DNA of 64,000 bases from Fabrea salina (Eukaryota; Ciliophora; Heterotrichea; Heterotrichida; Fabreidae). Each line of letters starts with the position of its first letter. Position 1 is the first letter of the stretch. A model generated the notes under the pieces. It saw only the letters and a program-made list of their open reading frames with translations, had not been told where the DNA came from and searched no databases. Made by a program: the position numbers and the translations under genes. Location of the stretch: contig JALIHJ010000002.1 of NCBI GenBank assembly GCA_022984795.1, positions 1 to 64,000 of the forward strand, written 5' to 3'. Below, piece by piece: positions 37,453 through 46,889 of the stretch.

Positions 37453-38535
37453 TTAGTTAAACCGAGTTAAAGGACGGATAACTCGGGGGGGCTGTAGTTG
37501 CTCTGTAGGGTTGCACTCGAAAACTACAAAGTAAATAGAAGGCGAGTGTAGTTTGGAAGGACTAGGCATTATAGGAGGCAAGTTAGTATCTTGCTGGGGA
37601 ATGGGGAGTTTGAGGATTTTGTGGGCTTGGACTGATCCAAGTCCCTTGAAAAAGGACTCTTTGGAGTGCAACTCAAAGATGAGTTTGCTGACTTTGGCAA
37701 AACTGAAAACAGTAGGCATTTGGAAGTGAGACACCAAAAGAGTCACTGGACTGCAGGAGTACTTAGCACTTAAAGAGGGTGCAAAGTTGCAAATGTACCT
37801 TTTGTTACTAGAAGCTGACTTTTCGTAAATTAAAGCTTCTCCCTGGCGCTGTTTGACTTCAAACATGTCGATTTGGAGAGAGGTAACTAAGAGTACTTTG
37901 TCAGGTATTTCGCAGTTAAAGATGTTGAAGTCTTCGTAAATTTGGGAGTAGTCTTGTCTGAACTTAGGGGTTTCTTTGGTTCCTCTTAAGTAAGCTGCGT
38001 CTAAGTGGCCTACTTTTTTAGTGAACGTGTTCAGTACTTCAAGGCTGGTTTTTTCTCGGTAACTAAGCACCAAAACGATTAGGAATTCTTCTTTGAGTTT
38101 GCCAAACGCAAGTCTGACTCCTTTGCGTATAAAGGTTTTGGGTTGTTCTTTGCTCCAAGAAAGTCTGAAGTGGTCCCCTAGCACCCCTTCAAAGTTAATG
38201 ATTAAAACAGGCTTGAAAGCGTTTCTTTTGGCCCAGTAGATCCTTTGTGTTGATTTGCACTTTTTAGGAGTTTCGGGCTGACAGGTTTGGTTAGGTAGTT
38301 GTGTGGTCTTTAAGTTAGGCCACTTGAGAAGTCCATTGTTAGGAGTTGATGAAACTGCACGGACTTTAGGAAGTGAACTTAGCATTTTGGCTCTTTTAAA
38401 GGCTTTGGAAGGTCTTCTAGTAATGGGAGAGTGGAGTTCTTTGGGTTTTTTGGGGGAGTAGGATGAGTTGGCCTTGGTGGAGTAAGGAAAGCTGTTGGAA
38501 ATCTGAGGAAGGCCTAAAAGGATTCTGGAAGCCAT
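37453..38535 (-). CDS. Degenerate FCP1/NIF-like HAD protein
   Basis: 360 residues. A basic disordered N-terminus (about 120) precedes a domain resembling the FCP1/SCP phosphatase fold: VLIINFEGVLG where active members have LDLDETL, then TFIRKGVRLAFGKLKEEFLIVLVLSYREK like the RPGVDEFL...FE.V.FT step. The two catalytic aspartates are replaced (N and E), so phosphatase activity is unlikely. The C-terminus is Pro/Leu-rich. A pseudophosphatase scaffold is the best guess; distant similarity is judged by eye only. Confidence 0.5.
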   Translation of the reverse strand: MASRILLGLPQISNSFPYSTKANSSYSPKKPKELHSPITRRPSKAFKRAKMLSSLPKVRAVSSTPNNGLLKWPNLKTTQLPNQTCQPETPKKCKSTQRIYWAKRNAFKPVLIINFEGVLGDHFRLSWSKEQPKTFIRKGVRLAFGKLKEEFLIVLVLSYREKTSLEVLNTFTKKVGHLDAAYLRGTKETPKFRQDYSQIYEDFNIFNCEIPDKVLLVTSLQIDMFEVKQRQGEALIYEKSASSNKRYICNFAPSLSAKYSCSPVTLLVSHFQMPTVFSFAKVSKLIFELHSKESFFKGLGSVQAHKILKLPIPQQDTNLPPIMPSPSKLHSPSIYFVVFECNPTEQLQPPRVIRPLTRFN

Positions 38536-38548
38536 AATACTCTTTTAG

Positions 38549-41521
38549 TTATTGAGTTAATAAAGAACGCATTTTTTCGATTTCGGCATTCAACTTTTGG
38601 AGCTCTTCTTGTGAAGTTTGGAGTTTGTTCTCGAACTCCTTTTTGACGTGGTCGGGTGTTTTCTCTTGGTAACTGGGAGCGTTCATTTTCTTCATGATTC
38701 CTTCAATTGCCTTTTGAACCAAGGTTTCTTTCTTCTGGAGTTTTTTGATTTCAGCTTCTAAGTTGACTTTGCCTGCAATTTCGAGGTAGATTTCAAACTG
38801 CCCTGCTGTGTTCATGAGGCACTGGGGGTGAGACTCGTTGCTGAAAGAAGCTTCTCCTGCCTTCGACAAAGTAGTGATCACAGGTGCATAGCCTTCTAGT
38901 CTAGAATTAAGTTCTTGGGAACCCTTTATGTGGATGACTGGGTTCTTGCCAAACAACTGCAAGTTGGAAAACATAGACCTAGCTGTGTGGACGATTTCGT
39001 TGGCCATGTTCATGTCTTCTTCTGCTTGAGGATTGGCTAACTGAGGCAGTGCTGAGGGAAAACTCACTTTGCAAATGCTTTCTTGCTTCCAGGGAAAAGC
39101 TGGCAAGTACTGGTAGAGTTCCTCCGTGACGTAAGGCATCATGGGGTGGAGCAGAATCAGTCCTTTTTCTACTACGTTCAAAAGGGTGTTTTGGGCTGCT
39201 TGGACTTCCCTAGGGTCTGAAGACTTCATGACTGGCTTAATGGCTTCAAGGTAAACGTCACAAACGTCGTGCAGCCAAAAAGAGTGCAGGCAGTTCACAG
39301 CTTCTCCAAAGTTGTACTCACTTATTTTAGTGTTTACAGTCTCTATGGCAGTGTTTAGTTTAGAAAGAATCCAGCGGTCAGCTAAGTTGCCAACTTGGGA
39401 CTCTAAAAAGTCAGGAATGGGTTCGAAACCTTCTAGGTTGGTGATGGCGAACTTGGTGGCGTTCCAGAGTTTGTTACAGAACTGGCGGTAGGCCACTACC
39501 CGCTTAATGTCTAAGTTGATGTTTCTGCCCTGAATTGTGTATGCCAGCAACCCAAACCTGAGTGCGTCGCTTCCGCAAGGAGGAATTCCCTTGGGAAACT
39601 CCTTTTTGTTGTTGTCTTCGGACTTTTTCATTTCGGCCTTTGAAAGGTTGCTGTCTTTTAGTTTTTTGTTGAGGTTGTCAAGTGAAGTGCCTTCAATTAC
39701 CTCGTAGGGGTCAATGACGTTCCCTAGACTTTTGCTCATTTTCCTGCCCATAGAGTCCCTTACCATAGCGTGCAAGTACACTGTGTCAAAGGGCAGTTTG
39801 TCTGTGAAGTAAAGTCCCATCATCACCATCCGGGCTACCCAGAAGAACAGAATGTCGTGTCCAGTTTCTAGCAAGTTGCCTGGGTAAAAGGCTTTGAAGT
39901 CAAGACTTTCAGTGTCAGGCCACCCCAGCGTTGAAAAAGGAAACAACCCAGAAGAAAACCAAGTGTCCAACACGTCTTCGTCTTGTTCCAAAACAACTTG
40001 GTCTGACTCCTGGGTTTTAAAAACCTGGGCCTTTTCTAGGGCTTCTTCGTAAGTCCTTCCTGCCACCCAGTGACTGTTGGTGTTTTTCGAAGGAGTGAAC
40101 TTGGTGTTCCCCTCTGAGTCCTTCACAGTCACTAAGTAAACTGGGCATCTGTGTCCCCACCAAAGTTGTCTAGAAATGCACCAGTCCTTAATGTTTTCTA
40201 GCCACTGGAACCACACTTTTTGGTGGAAGTTGGGCAGTATCTTTAACTCTCCGTTTTTCACAGAGTCCACAGCCCTTCTAGCTAAGTCGTCGCACTTCAC
40301 CCACCACTGGGGCTTCAAGAAAGGTTCAATCACATCCCCACTTCTGCTGCAGAACCCAATCCTCATAGTGTTGTCTTCTTTGCCTACGTAGAGTCCTAGT
40401 TCTTCTAGGTCTTTTTGGATCTGCACTCTGCAGTCGAACCTTTTCATTCCAGAGTACTTTCCTCCGTTTTCGTTGATTCTGCCGTCTTCACTCAAAATGT
40501 TGATTTTCTCCAGTTGGTTTCTTTCCCCACACTCATAATCGTTGAAGTCGTGGGCAGGAGTCACCTTAACTGCTCCTGTTCCAAAGTTCATGTCCACAAG
40601 CACAGGGTCTGCAACTACTCTAATGTCTCTGTCTGGAATAAAGGGGTGCTTCAAACGCTTGCCTATTAAATGTTGGTACCTCTGGTCTTCGGGGTGCACA
40701 GCCACTGCAGTGTCTCCCAGCATAGTTTCGATTCTGGTAGTGGCCACTATTAGCTTTTCGTCAGAGTCAGCCACAGGGTAGGCAAAACTGTGCAGAACTC
40801 CAAACTCATACTTGCCTTCGTGTCCAGGAACAGAAATAAAGGTGCTTTTTGTGAAGTCTTCGTAGTCCACTTCTAAGTCACTTATTGCTGTTCTCAAAGT
40901 GCAACTCCAGTTCACTAACCGGTTCCCTCTGTAAATAACTCCGTCGTCAAACATCCTCACAAAGGCTTCAGTTACAGCTGTGCTGAGTTTGTCGTCTAAA
41001 GTAAAGCACATGCGGCTCCAGTCAAGACTCACCCCCATTCTTTTGAACTGATCCACAATTCTTCCACCATAGTTTTCTTTCCAGTCCCAAACTTTCTTTA
41101 CAAAGGCCTCACGTCCTAAGTCATGCCTTGTAAGGCCTTCGTTTTTGTAGAGTTGCTTTTCCACTACACTTTGAGTTGCTATTCCAGCATGGTCCACTCC
41201 TGGCAACCAAAGGGTTTCTTTGCCGCGCATCCGGTTCCACCGGGCTAGGCAGTCTTCAATTGAAGAAGTAAGGGCATGGCCTAGGTGGAGTGACCCTGTC
41301 ACATTGGGAGGAGGCACCATCATCACAAACTTGTCACTTGCCCCTAGTTGCTGGGCCTTTTCTGCACTAGGAGTGAAGTACTTCTGTGACTCCCACCACT
41401 CGTACCACTTAGACTCTACTTGTTCGTGGTCGTATGCTCCAGGCATGGGAGACACTAGTTGCTTTTTCTGGACTCCCCCTAGAGCTCTTGTCAAGCCTGT
41501 TTTCATTTCTTCTTCGGCCAT
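38549..41521 (-). CDS. VARS: Valyl-tRNA synthetase
   Basis: 990 residues. Charges tRNA-Val. HIGH motif region PPPNVTGSLHLGHAL (about residue 72), a CP1 editing domain including ATTRIETMLGDTAVAVHPED, DVLDTWFSSGLFPFSTLGWP, GHDILFFWVARMVMMG, then KMSKS as GRKMSKSLGNVIDP (about residue 590), an anticodon-binding domain and a C-terminal coiled coil (EIKKLQKKETLVQKAIE). No obvious targeting peptide. Shorter than animal cytosolic VARS, which has extra N-terminal domains. Confidence 0.97.
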   Translation of the reverse strand: MAEEEMKTGLTRALGGVQKKQLVSPMPGAYDHEQVESKWYEWWESQKYFTPSAEKAQQLGASDKFVMMVPPPNVTGSLHLGHALTSSIEDCLARWNRMRGKETLWLPGVDHAGIATQSVVEKQLYKNEGLTRHDLGREAFVKKVWDWKENYGGRIVDQFKRMGVSLDWSRMCFTLDDKLSTAVTEAFVRMFDDGVIYRGNRLVNWSCTLRTAISDLEVDYEDFTKSTFISVPGHEGKYEFGVLHSFAYPVADSDEKLIVATTRIETMLGDTAVAVHPEDQRYQHLIGKRLKHPFIPDRDIRVVADPVLVDMNFGTGAVKVTPAHDFNDYECGERNQLEKINILSEDGRINENGGKYSGMKRFDCRVQIQKDLEELGLYVGKEDNTMRIGFCSRSGDVIEPFLKPQWWVKCDDLARRAVDSVKNGELKILPNFHQKVWFQWLENIKDWCISRQLWWGHRCPVYLVTVKDSEGNTKFTPSKNTNSHWVAGRTYEEALEKAQVFKTQESDQVVLEQDEDVLDTWFSSGLFPFSTLGWPDTESLDFKAFYPGNLLETGHDILFFWVARMVMMGLYFTDKLPFDTVYLHAMVRDSMGRKMSKSLGNVIDPYEVIEGTSLDNLNKKLKDSNLSKAEMKKSEDNNKKEFPKGIPPCGSDALRFGLLAYTIQGRNINLDIKRVVAYRQFCNKLWNATKFAITNLEGFEPIPDFLESQVGNLADRWILSKLNTAIETVNTKISEYNFGEAVNCLHSFWLHDVCDVYLEAIKPVMKSSDPREVQAAQNTLLNVVEKGLILLHPMMPYVTEELYQYLPAFPWKQESICKVSFPSALPQLANPQAEEDMNMANEIVHTARSMFSNLQLFGKNPVIHIKGSQELNSRLEGYAPVITTLSKAGEASFSNESHPQCLMNTAGQFEIYLEIAGKVNLEAEIKKLQKKETLVQKAIEGIMKKMNAPSYQEKTPDHVKKEFENKLQTSQEELQKLNAEIEKMRSLLTQ

Positions 41522-41563
41522 TCTTTATGGACCTAAACTCAGTGCATATTTAGGGTGTGTTAC

Positions 41564-42511
41564 TTAGGTTCTATCAACGAGTGCAGTATTTCCAAACCTC
41601 CTTTAGCTTTGACCACTTCAGACAGTCTGACTCCTAGTTCTTGTGCTTGTTCTAGGTCCCCTGTGATTTCTAAGTGTCACTTACCCTCTCTTATTGACAA
41701 GTTTTCAGTTGGGTGCCAAACTTGACCAATTAGTCTCAGTTCAGACCCCCTTACTTCTGTAAAAACTCCTATGGGCAGCTTGCAGCCCTAAGTAAACCTT
41801 ACTCCTTCCAAGTCCTGCATGAACTTCCGCTCAGCTTCTACTCGCTGTCGGGTTTCGTAGTCTTCAAAACTGGATAAAAACTCCCTAAGAGTAAGGTTGT
41901 CTTCTCTGCACTGAATTGCAAGGGCTGCTTGTCCTGGAGCGTAGAGGAACTCTTCTTCGTCCTAAGTACTGCATGTTCAAAGTTTCGTGCCAGTTCAGTC
42001 TGTGGATTCCAGCAGCTGCCAACAGTATGCAGTCGTAGTCTCCGTTTTCGAGTTTGCGAACTCGGGTGTTTAAGTTGCCTCTTATGTTGCTGAACTCAAA
42101 GTTTTTGTGAGGAAAAGCACAAGCAATCAGTCTGGAGCGCCTTAGTGAACTTGTTCCGATCTTGCTACCTTCAGCCAAGTCTTCGAGGTTGCTAGTTCCT
42201 TCGCGGAACACTGCAACATCGCCTCTAGGCACATTGAACTTAGGCACAGCAGCTATTGAAAGGCCTTCTTGGGTGTTGGTGGGCATGTCTTTTAAGGAGT
42301 GAACAGCTACTTGGGCTCTGGACTCCAGCAACTCAACTTCAAGCATCTTTACAAAGACTCCTATTCCCTTCATTTCGTAAAGTGGAGCTGTGAGGTTCTG
42401 GTCGCCGTAAGAAGAGACTCCTACAATTTCTCCTCCTATCATGCTTTGCACGTACCTTGTCTGGACCATTGCTAGGTCGCTTTTGCGTGAAGCTATTTTA
42501 AGGTTGTCCAT
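41564..42511 (-). CDS. HMBS: Hydroxymethylbilane synthase (porphobilinogen deaminase), with one frame break
   Basis: Heme pathway enzyme joining four porphobilinogens. From ATG at 42511: LKIASRKSDLAMVQT, MKGIGVFVKMLEVELL, AVHSLKDMPT, GTSSLRRSR and NIRGNLNTRVRKL, then EEFLYAPGQAALAIQC and LEGGCKLPIGV, where the Cys that holds the dipyrromethane cofactor sits. Two 15-nt introns lie in the 3' part: GTAAGGTTTACTTAG (41788-41802) splits LEG/GC, and GTAAGTGACACTTAG is at 41670-41684. Between MQYL and DEEEFL (about 41969-41973) the frame must skip one base; no intron fits. The rest is intact to TAA at 41564, so an indel error or recent mutation is likely. 17 bp separate its ATG from the divergent gene. 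Confidence 0.88.
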
Positions 42512-42528
42512 ATTATGCAATATTATAC

Positions 42529-43401
42529 ATGGAGGACTCTGTAAGTAGATACACTGACTTTGGCGAAGACAAACAAGAAGCCAACTCTCCTGTAAGGGTA
42601 AACGTCTCCTTTATAGACATGAGTGAGGAGCAGAGCGAATCTAGCTGGAACAAGGGCTGGACTAGTAATCGAAGAAAGTTAAGTAGCGCCAGTACAGAAT
42701 ACCAACAAAGTTTAAACCAAGAACTAGAAGAGTTAATTAGTAGACTTCAATCCGTAATCAACCACCAAACCATCACCCAAAGAGAAATACAATTCCACAC
42801 AACTAACCTCTCTAAAAAGCTTGAACTCATTTCTGCTTTGTCGAAAGAAACCTACGAAAGCCTGTTCCACAAACCCCTAGCAGTCCCCAAGTCGCCTCAA
42901 GACAAAAAAGGAATTTGGAAAAAACTCGTCCAAGGAACTGACTCAGGAACTACTTTTTCTCCAAAAGACTCTTTGGCCTTTGGAGCTCTTTTGTTAGGAG
43001 CTCTTAGGAAAGTTTCAGTTTCTGAGAACCAACAAAAAGCTTTTGACTTGTCAACTCGGACTTCCGAAAAGTGTTCTGAACTCCAAAAAGTAGAAAGTGA
43101 CCTCCAAGAAATCGACCAAGCCTACGAAGAAGCTTTCAGCAAAAACCAAAGACTGGAGTCAGAGGTAGCGCGCTTCACTAAACAAGTAAACTCTTTGAAA
43201 GCCCACTTAACTCAAACTACTGAAGAAAACCAAAACCTTCAAGACTTAGTGACTGGAAAACGCAAGGAACTCTTTGAACTTCGGAAGATCATGCACTCTT
43301 GTTTAGGGACGGGGGAGTGCTATCTAGGTCTGCACCCAACTCTTTACGAGTCCACTTCAACTCGTGACAGCACACCTAGGCCTTCTGGTCAGTTCTTTTA
43401 A
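42529..43401 (+). CDS. Coiled-coil protein of unknown function
   Basis: 290 residues, single exon. Polar start, then helices with heptads from about 60 to 255 (LNQELEELISRLQSVINHQT, ELQKVESDLQEIDQAYEEAF, LTQTTEENQNLQDLVTGKRK). A short hydrophobic stretch FGALLLGALRKV near 155 is too short for a membrane helix. Divergent from the heme gene by 17 bp; convergent with the EF-hand gene by 12 bp. No family recognised. Confidence 0.7.
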   Translation: MEDSVSRYTDFGEDKQEANSPVRVNVSFIDMSEEQSESSWNKGWTSNRRKLSSASTEYQQSLNQELEELISRLQSVINHQTITQREIQFHTTNLSKKLELISALSKETYESLFHKPLAVPKSPQDKKGIWKKLVQGTDSGTTFSPKDSLAFGALLLGALRKVSVSENQQKAFDLSTRTSEKCSELQKVESDLQEIDQAYEEAFSKNQRLESEVARFTKQVNSLKAHLTQTTEENQNLQDLVTGKRKELFELRKIMHSCLGTGECYLGLHPTLYESTSTRDSTPRPSGQFF

Positions 43402-43413
43402 TCATGTAAATAA

Positions 43414-44778
43414 TTACTGTGGAAAATTAAAAGAGCAAAACAACTCAACCAAAGGGGCTTCTTTTCCCTGAGCAGCTGCTTGTTTGAGGTCACTTGCACT
43501 AAGTCCTTCTTCTTTGTGCTTGTTGGAGATGTCAAACAGCACTTTGGCAAAGCTTTCGTAAAGACTGTTGCTGATTTCGTCTTCTTTTGCAAGTTGGAGT
43601 TTGACCTTGCATATGTGTTTGACTTCTTCGAAACTCAAAAACCCCTTTTTAAAGGTGTCGTAGATGCTAAAAAGCATTTCGATTTGTTTGTCTAAATTCT
43701 GCACAGAAACCACACTCATAGTAACTACGAAGTCGTCCCACTTGATGTAGTCCCGGTTACTTGCCCCCACTGAGTCTATTATTTTAGTTATCATGGCGTC
43801 TTCTCCTTTTGAGTAAGCAGAAATGCACTCCACAAAGGACTTCTTGTTTATGCCGTTTTTGATCTCTTGGTCTGGGTTTTGGCCGCACGAGATCAACAGC
43901 ATGGTTTTGTAAATGGCGTAGATCCTGTAAAGTTCTGCTTTAGAAAACCCAAAGTGTTTGGTGAACCTCTGAACTTCTTTCATTGAAAGTTTCGGGACTC
44001 CTTTTTCTATCCTGATTCCGTTGGAGCCCATTCTGTCTCTCAGGGACAACTGGATGTGGTTCTTAAAGTCAGGTTTTGCTGGAGAAAACTTCTCAGAACT
44101 AGTGCGGAAACTGCTGAACCCAGTTGAGTTCGAAAACTGAGTAGTGCTGCCTTTTTTTCTGGGACTGGAGGTGGAGTTGTCTTTGTAGTTGATGGTTAAG
44201 CTTTTGTTGAGGACTTGGGGGTTCCCCTTGAAAGCCCTGGACTCCCCCACTACAATGGTTTTTTTGAAAGGGGGCAACTCAGCTAGTGTCTTGATCACTT
44301 TCCCCTCAAGTGTAAATGCAAAGCGGCACTTTGCTTTGAACTTTCTAGAACAAACACTCAGAAACGTTTCAAACAGCAATATTTGGTGGCTTCGGTTTAA
44401 GTGGGTGAAGTAAGGAATACTGTAAGTAAAGCCCGGTAAGTTACTTCCATCTAAGACGACCCAGACGTCCCTTCCCCAAATGTTTCCTTGCATGTGCTTT
44501 TTGCTGGTGACTTCTGGGAGCTTTTTGTCCTTTCTAGTTCCAGGTTTGGCAGTTACTGGTTTTTTGAAGGAGGTTTCTCTGTACTTCAGAGGTAAGGAAG
44601 ACTGTCTTAAAGAAGTTAAGCAGTAAGGAATGGGGTTTGAGTGAAGGTTGCCTGACTCGTTATAGTAGTAGGGCTTGAGTGGAGGGCTTTCTTGTTCGTT
44701 GCTTTTAATTCTTCGGTGATTGCTTTTAGTTTTGGGTCTGTTAATTCCTAGAGAACTTTTTGTTGCATAAAAGTCCAT
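43414..44778 (-). CDS. EF-hand-like protein with basic N-terminus
   Basis: About 454 residues from the ATG at 44778; an upstream in-frame extension starts only with TTG and overlaps no motif. The N-terminal 250 residues are basic, Ser/Asn-rich and include a small beta-rich segment (DVWVVLDGSNLPGFTYS). The C-terminal 190 are helical and resemble calcineurin-B/NCS-type EF-hand pairs (FGFSKAELYRIYAIYKTML, DKQIEMLFSIYDTFKKGFLS). The loops have lost most Asp ligands, so calcium binding is doubtful. Starts 15 bp after the stop of the upstream gene on the same strand. Confidence 0.65.
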   Translation of the reverse strand: MDFYATKSSLGINRPKTKSNHRRIKSNEQESPPLKPYYYNESGNLHSNPIPYCLTSLRQSSLPLKYRETSFKKPVTAKPGTRKDKKLPEVTSKKHMQGNIWGRDVWVVLDGSNLPGFTYSIPYFTHLNRSHQILLFETFLSVCSRKFKAKCRFAFTLEGKVIKTLAELPPFKKTIVVGESRAFKGNPQVLNKSLTINYKDNSTSSPRKKGSTTQFSNSTGFSSFRTSSEKFSPAKPDFKNHIQLSLRDRMGSNGIRIEKGVPKLSMKEVQRFTKHFGFSKAELYRIYAIYKTMLLISCGQNPDQEIKNGINKKSFVECISAYSKGEDAMITKIIDSVGASNRDYIKWDDFVVTMSVVSVQNLDKQIEMLFSIYDTFKKGFLSFEEVKHICKVKLQLAKEDEISNSLYESFAKVLFDISNKHKEEGLSASDLKQAAAQGKEAPLVELFCSFNFPQ

Positions 44779-44793
44779 TATTAAACCTAACAA

Positions 44794-45732
44794 TTATAAC
44801 CTAATGACTTCTTGGTCACTAAAAGCAAACTCATAGTTAGTTTGGAACTGAGGACACCTTATGGCTTGCCCGAACTCTAGAGCAGTAGCAAAGTCGTCAG
44901 GCGTAATTGGCAGAGTTTCAGACTGGGGCCTAAACACTCCAACATGCAGGTACACATACCTCAAAAACTGACCTACAAGAAGAGAGGGTTCGTAAAGTTC
45001 CTCAGCTAGAATGGCCCTGCCAGGACCTCTGCACCAAGCTTCTTTAAAGTCTTCAAAAGTGATTTCTTCGCCCAAACCAAGTTCTTCAGCAAGGGTTTCT
45101 GAGTCAATGTCCATTCTGACCCCTGTGAACTCCCTAACTAGTTCGTGGAGTTGGGCTTTCCTGAGTGCAATATCTTCAGGGTTAGTTGTAGTTAGGTAAA
45201 AGGCTTTCTTCAGTTGGGTGAACAGCTCGCTTTCGCGGGTGGGGTCGTCAAGTACGTCGTCAACTCTGCTTCTGATTTCATTGAACACAGTAGTTCCAGA
45301 CAATTCATCAAGGCTCTTGCCACTTAAGTAGTCTGCTAAACTTTTAAGGTTGCGTCTGAACTGCTGTGTTCTTTCTCCGCACAAAAACCTAACTGCAACT
45401 GTGTGGTTTTTCTTTTTGAGTTCGGACATTCGGCCTAAGAACTCTGAAACTACAAACCCGTCCTCTGTGAGTTCCAAAAGGGACTTTCCTGAGTTTTCAG
45501 AAAGTCCCATGTCAACTACTATTGCAGCAGTGTCCCAGAGAGGGAAGTGCTTAGTAGTGCTAACTGAAACTTTGTTTTCCAGGTTATACTGCAGGCTGTG
45601 TTTTAGAATTGGAGACACCAGCACGTCCGACTCAAGGCTTTCAAGGGTGCTGATCAAAAACAAGTCGCCTGCTTGGACTTTCCTCTGCAGAGTGATTAGG
45701 TTCAAAGAATTAGATGAGTGCTTTTGTCCCAT
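44794..45732 (-). CDS. Unknown protein with N-myristoylation-type start
   Basis: About 312 residues from ATG at 45732, giving MGQKHSSNSLN, a good N-myristoylation signal (Gly2, Ser6). A longer frame begins upstream at MGFSYITQ but runs into the divergent gene's start. The body is alpha/beta with acidic helices (VDDVLDDPTRESELFTQL, LAEELGLGEEITFEDFKEAW, possibly a degenerate EF-like segment). No recognised family. The start is 13 bp from the divergent ATG at 45746. Peripheral membrane attachment is inferred. Confidence 0.6.
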   Translation of the reverse strand: MGQKHSSNSLNLITLQRKVQAGDLFLISTLESLESDVLVSPILKHSLQYNLENKVSVSTTKHFPLWDTAAIVVDMGLSENSGKSLLELTEDGFVVSEFLGRMSELKKKNHTVAVRFLCGERTQQFRRNLKSLADYLSGKSLDELSGTTVFNEIRSRVDDVLDDPTRESELFTQLKKAFYLTTTNPEDIALRKAQLHELVREFTGVRMDIDSETLAEELGLGEEITFEDFKEAWCRGPGRAILAEELYEPSLLVGQFLRYVYLHVGVFRPQSETLPITPDDFATALEFGQAIRCPQFQTNYEFAFSDQEVIRL

Positions 45733-45745
45733 TGCAAGGTAAAAT

Positions 45746-46432
45746 ATGGTTGGAGAACTACAAGAAAAACCTATTGTTTGCGTTATATACGAAAAGCCCA
45801 CGCAGCAACAAGTGGAGAGTCCAGGACTCTACTACGAAGTTAAGTGCCAAAACGTAGGGTGCAAAAACTTCAAACTGCGGAGCTACGTGTACCTTGGCAT
45901 AGAGAAGGAGTTTGACTTCAGAACAGAAGCCCAAGGCTGCTTTTGTGAAAGTTGTTTCCAGGAAGTCAAAAACATAGTCAACATAGGGTTTTACAAGTGC
46001 AAGTGGTCTTACAAAGGGCAAACTGACTGTGGGAAACTAGACATCAGGCCTCCACAGCTTTCCCCAGATTACACCAGCATCTACGACCTCAAACTCAAAA
46101 AGTGGAAATGGCTTAAACTCTGGGCAACTTACTTTTCACAAACAGAAGCAGCAGAGCTCTCCAAAGGAGGCCTGGAACTCCCAGTGAAACGACTCCACGA
46201 CAAAGAGACCTACAATCCTAAAAAGAAACACAACTCAGTCCAAATAGGCCCTTCCTCAGCAGAAGTTTCTGTACAAACAGAGAAACTGGAGGACTTCCAA
46301 GAAGAACTCCAACAGATCAAAGAAGAAATCCGTATTAAGAGTTCTTTAGTTTACTACCTGAAAAAACACATCAAGGACCAGCAAAAAGAAATCCAAAAGT
46401 GGGAAAATAAATTAAGTTATAAAGTTAATTAA
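45746..46432 (+). CDS. Cys-rich zinc-binding-type protein with C-terminal coiled coil
   Basis: 228 residues. The N-terminal 105 residues show CQNVGCKNF, CFCESC and GFYKCKWSYKGQ, a C..C / C..C layout with a GFYxCxW end. I recall similar GFYNCxW modules in many ciliate and protist proteins, often next to ubiquitin-like domains. Zinc binding is inferred from Cys spacing. The C-terminus is a coiled coil (LEDFQEELQQIKEEIRIKSS). Its stop overlaps the convergent PI31-like gene in TTAA (46429-46432). Confidence 0.6.
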   Translation: MVGELQEKPIVCVIYEKPTQQQVESPGLYYEVKCQNVGCKNFKLRSYVYLGIEKEFDFRTEAQGCFCESCFQEVKNIVNIGFYKCKWSYKGQTDCGKLDIRPPQLSPDYTSIYDLKLKKWKWLKLWATYFSQTEAAELSKGGLELPVKRLHDKETYNPKKKHNSVQIGPSSAEVSVQTEKLEDFQEELQQIKEEIRIKSSLVYYLKKHIKDQQKEIQKWENKLSYKVN

Positions 46433-46866
46433 AATGGACCAGGCGGAAAGTTCCCTGGGGGTGGGAAGTGGTCAGGCTGTTGCGGCCAGTCAAAAGGGTT
46501 AGTTGGATCGTACCTTGCACCTGGTGGTCTTTGTCCGAAGTAAGGGTGGTTTGGTCCCATTAAGTTTCCTCCTGGGTACCCTCCTTGAGGGCCCATTTGA
46601 GGGATTCTTGGAGGTCCGTAGGGTTCTGGCACAAAGGGGTGGGCTGAAGGTGCGCTGCCTTGTCCTCTCCACTCTAAGTCCTCTGGAAGGTCGCCAGGTC
46701 TTCCCCAATGAGGTTCGCGAGGAAATGCTCCCTGCCTACCAGACTGAGGGTTTACGGGTATGCCTCCCCAAGGTCTGGGGACGTCTTCTTCAAGCAAGTT
46801 TTGTTTTCTGGGTTGTTTTCCGAACACTTCTTCTTTGATCTTTTCTTCTTGATCTCTTTTTTCCAT
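46429..46866 (-). CDS. Short PI31-like proline-rich protein (proteasome regulator tail)
   Basis: 145 residues, Pro/Gly-rich. The end matches the C-terminal proteasome-binding region of PI31/PSMF1: GPNHPYFGQRPPGARYDP and PDHFPPPGNFPPG, where family members have GP.HP.F..R.PGARFDP...PDH.PPPG. The N-terminal FP domain of normal PI31 (about 150 residues) is absent; instead there is a short Lys/Glu-rich helix. It may inhibit or help assemble 20S proteasomes, but without the FP domain it would not dimerise or bind F-box partners. The stop overlaps the gene on the other strand. Confidence 0.7.
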   Translation of the reverse strand: MEKRDQEEKIKEEVFGKQPRKQNLLEEDVPRPWGGIPVNPQSGRQGAFPREPHWGRPGDLPEDLEWRGQGSAPSAHPFVPEPYGPPRIPQMGPQGGYPGGNLMGPNHPYFGQRPPGARYDPTNPFDWPQQPDHFPPPGNFPPGPF

Positions 46867-46889
46867 ATTATTTACAGAATTTATTTACA

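Noticed and set aside
41970-41985. A 15- or 16-nt intron explaining the heme-gene frame change (it ends ACTTAG)
   Set aside because: The 15 and 16 bases before that AG start with AC and AA, not GT.
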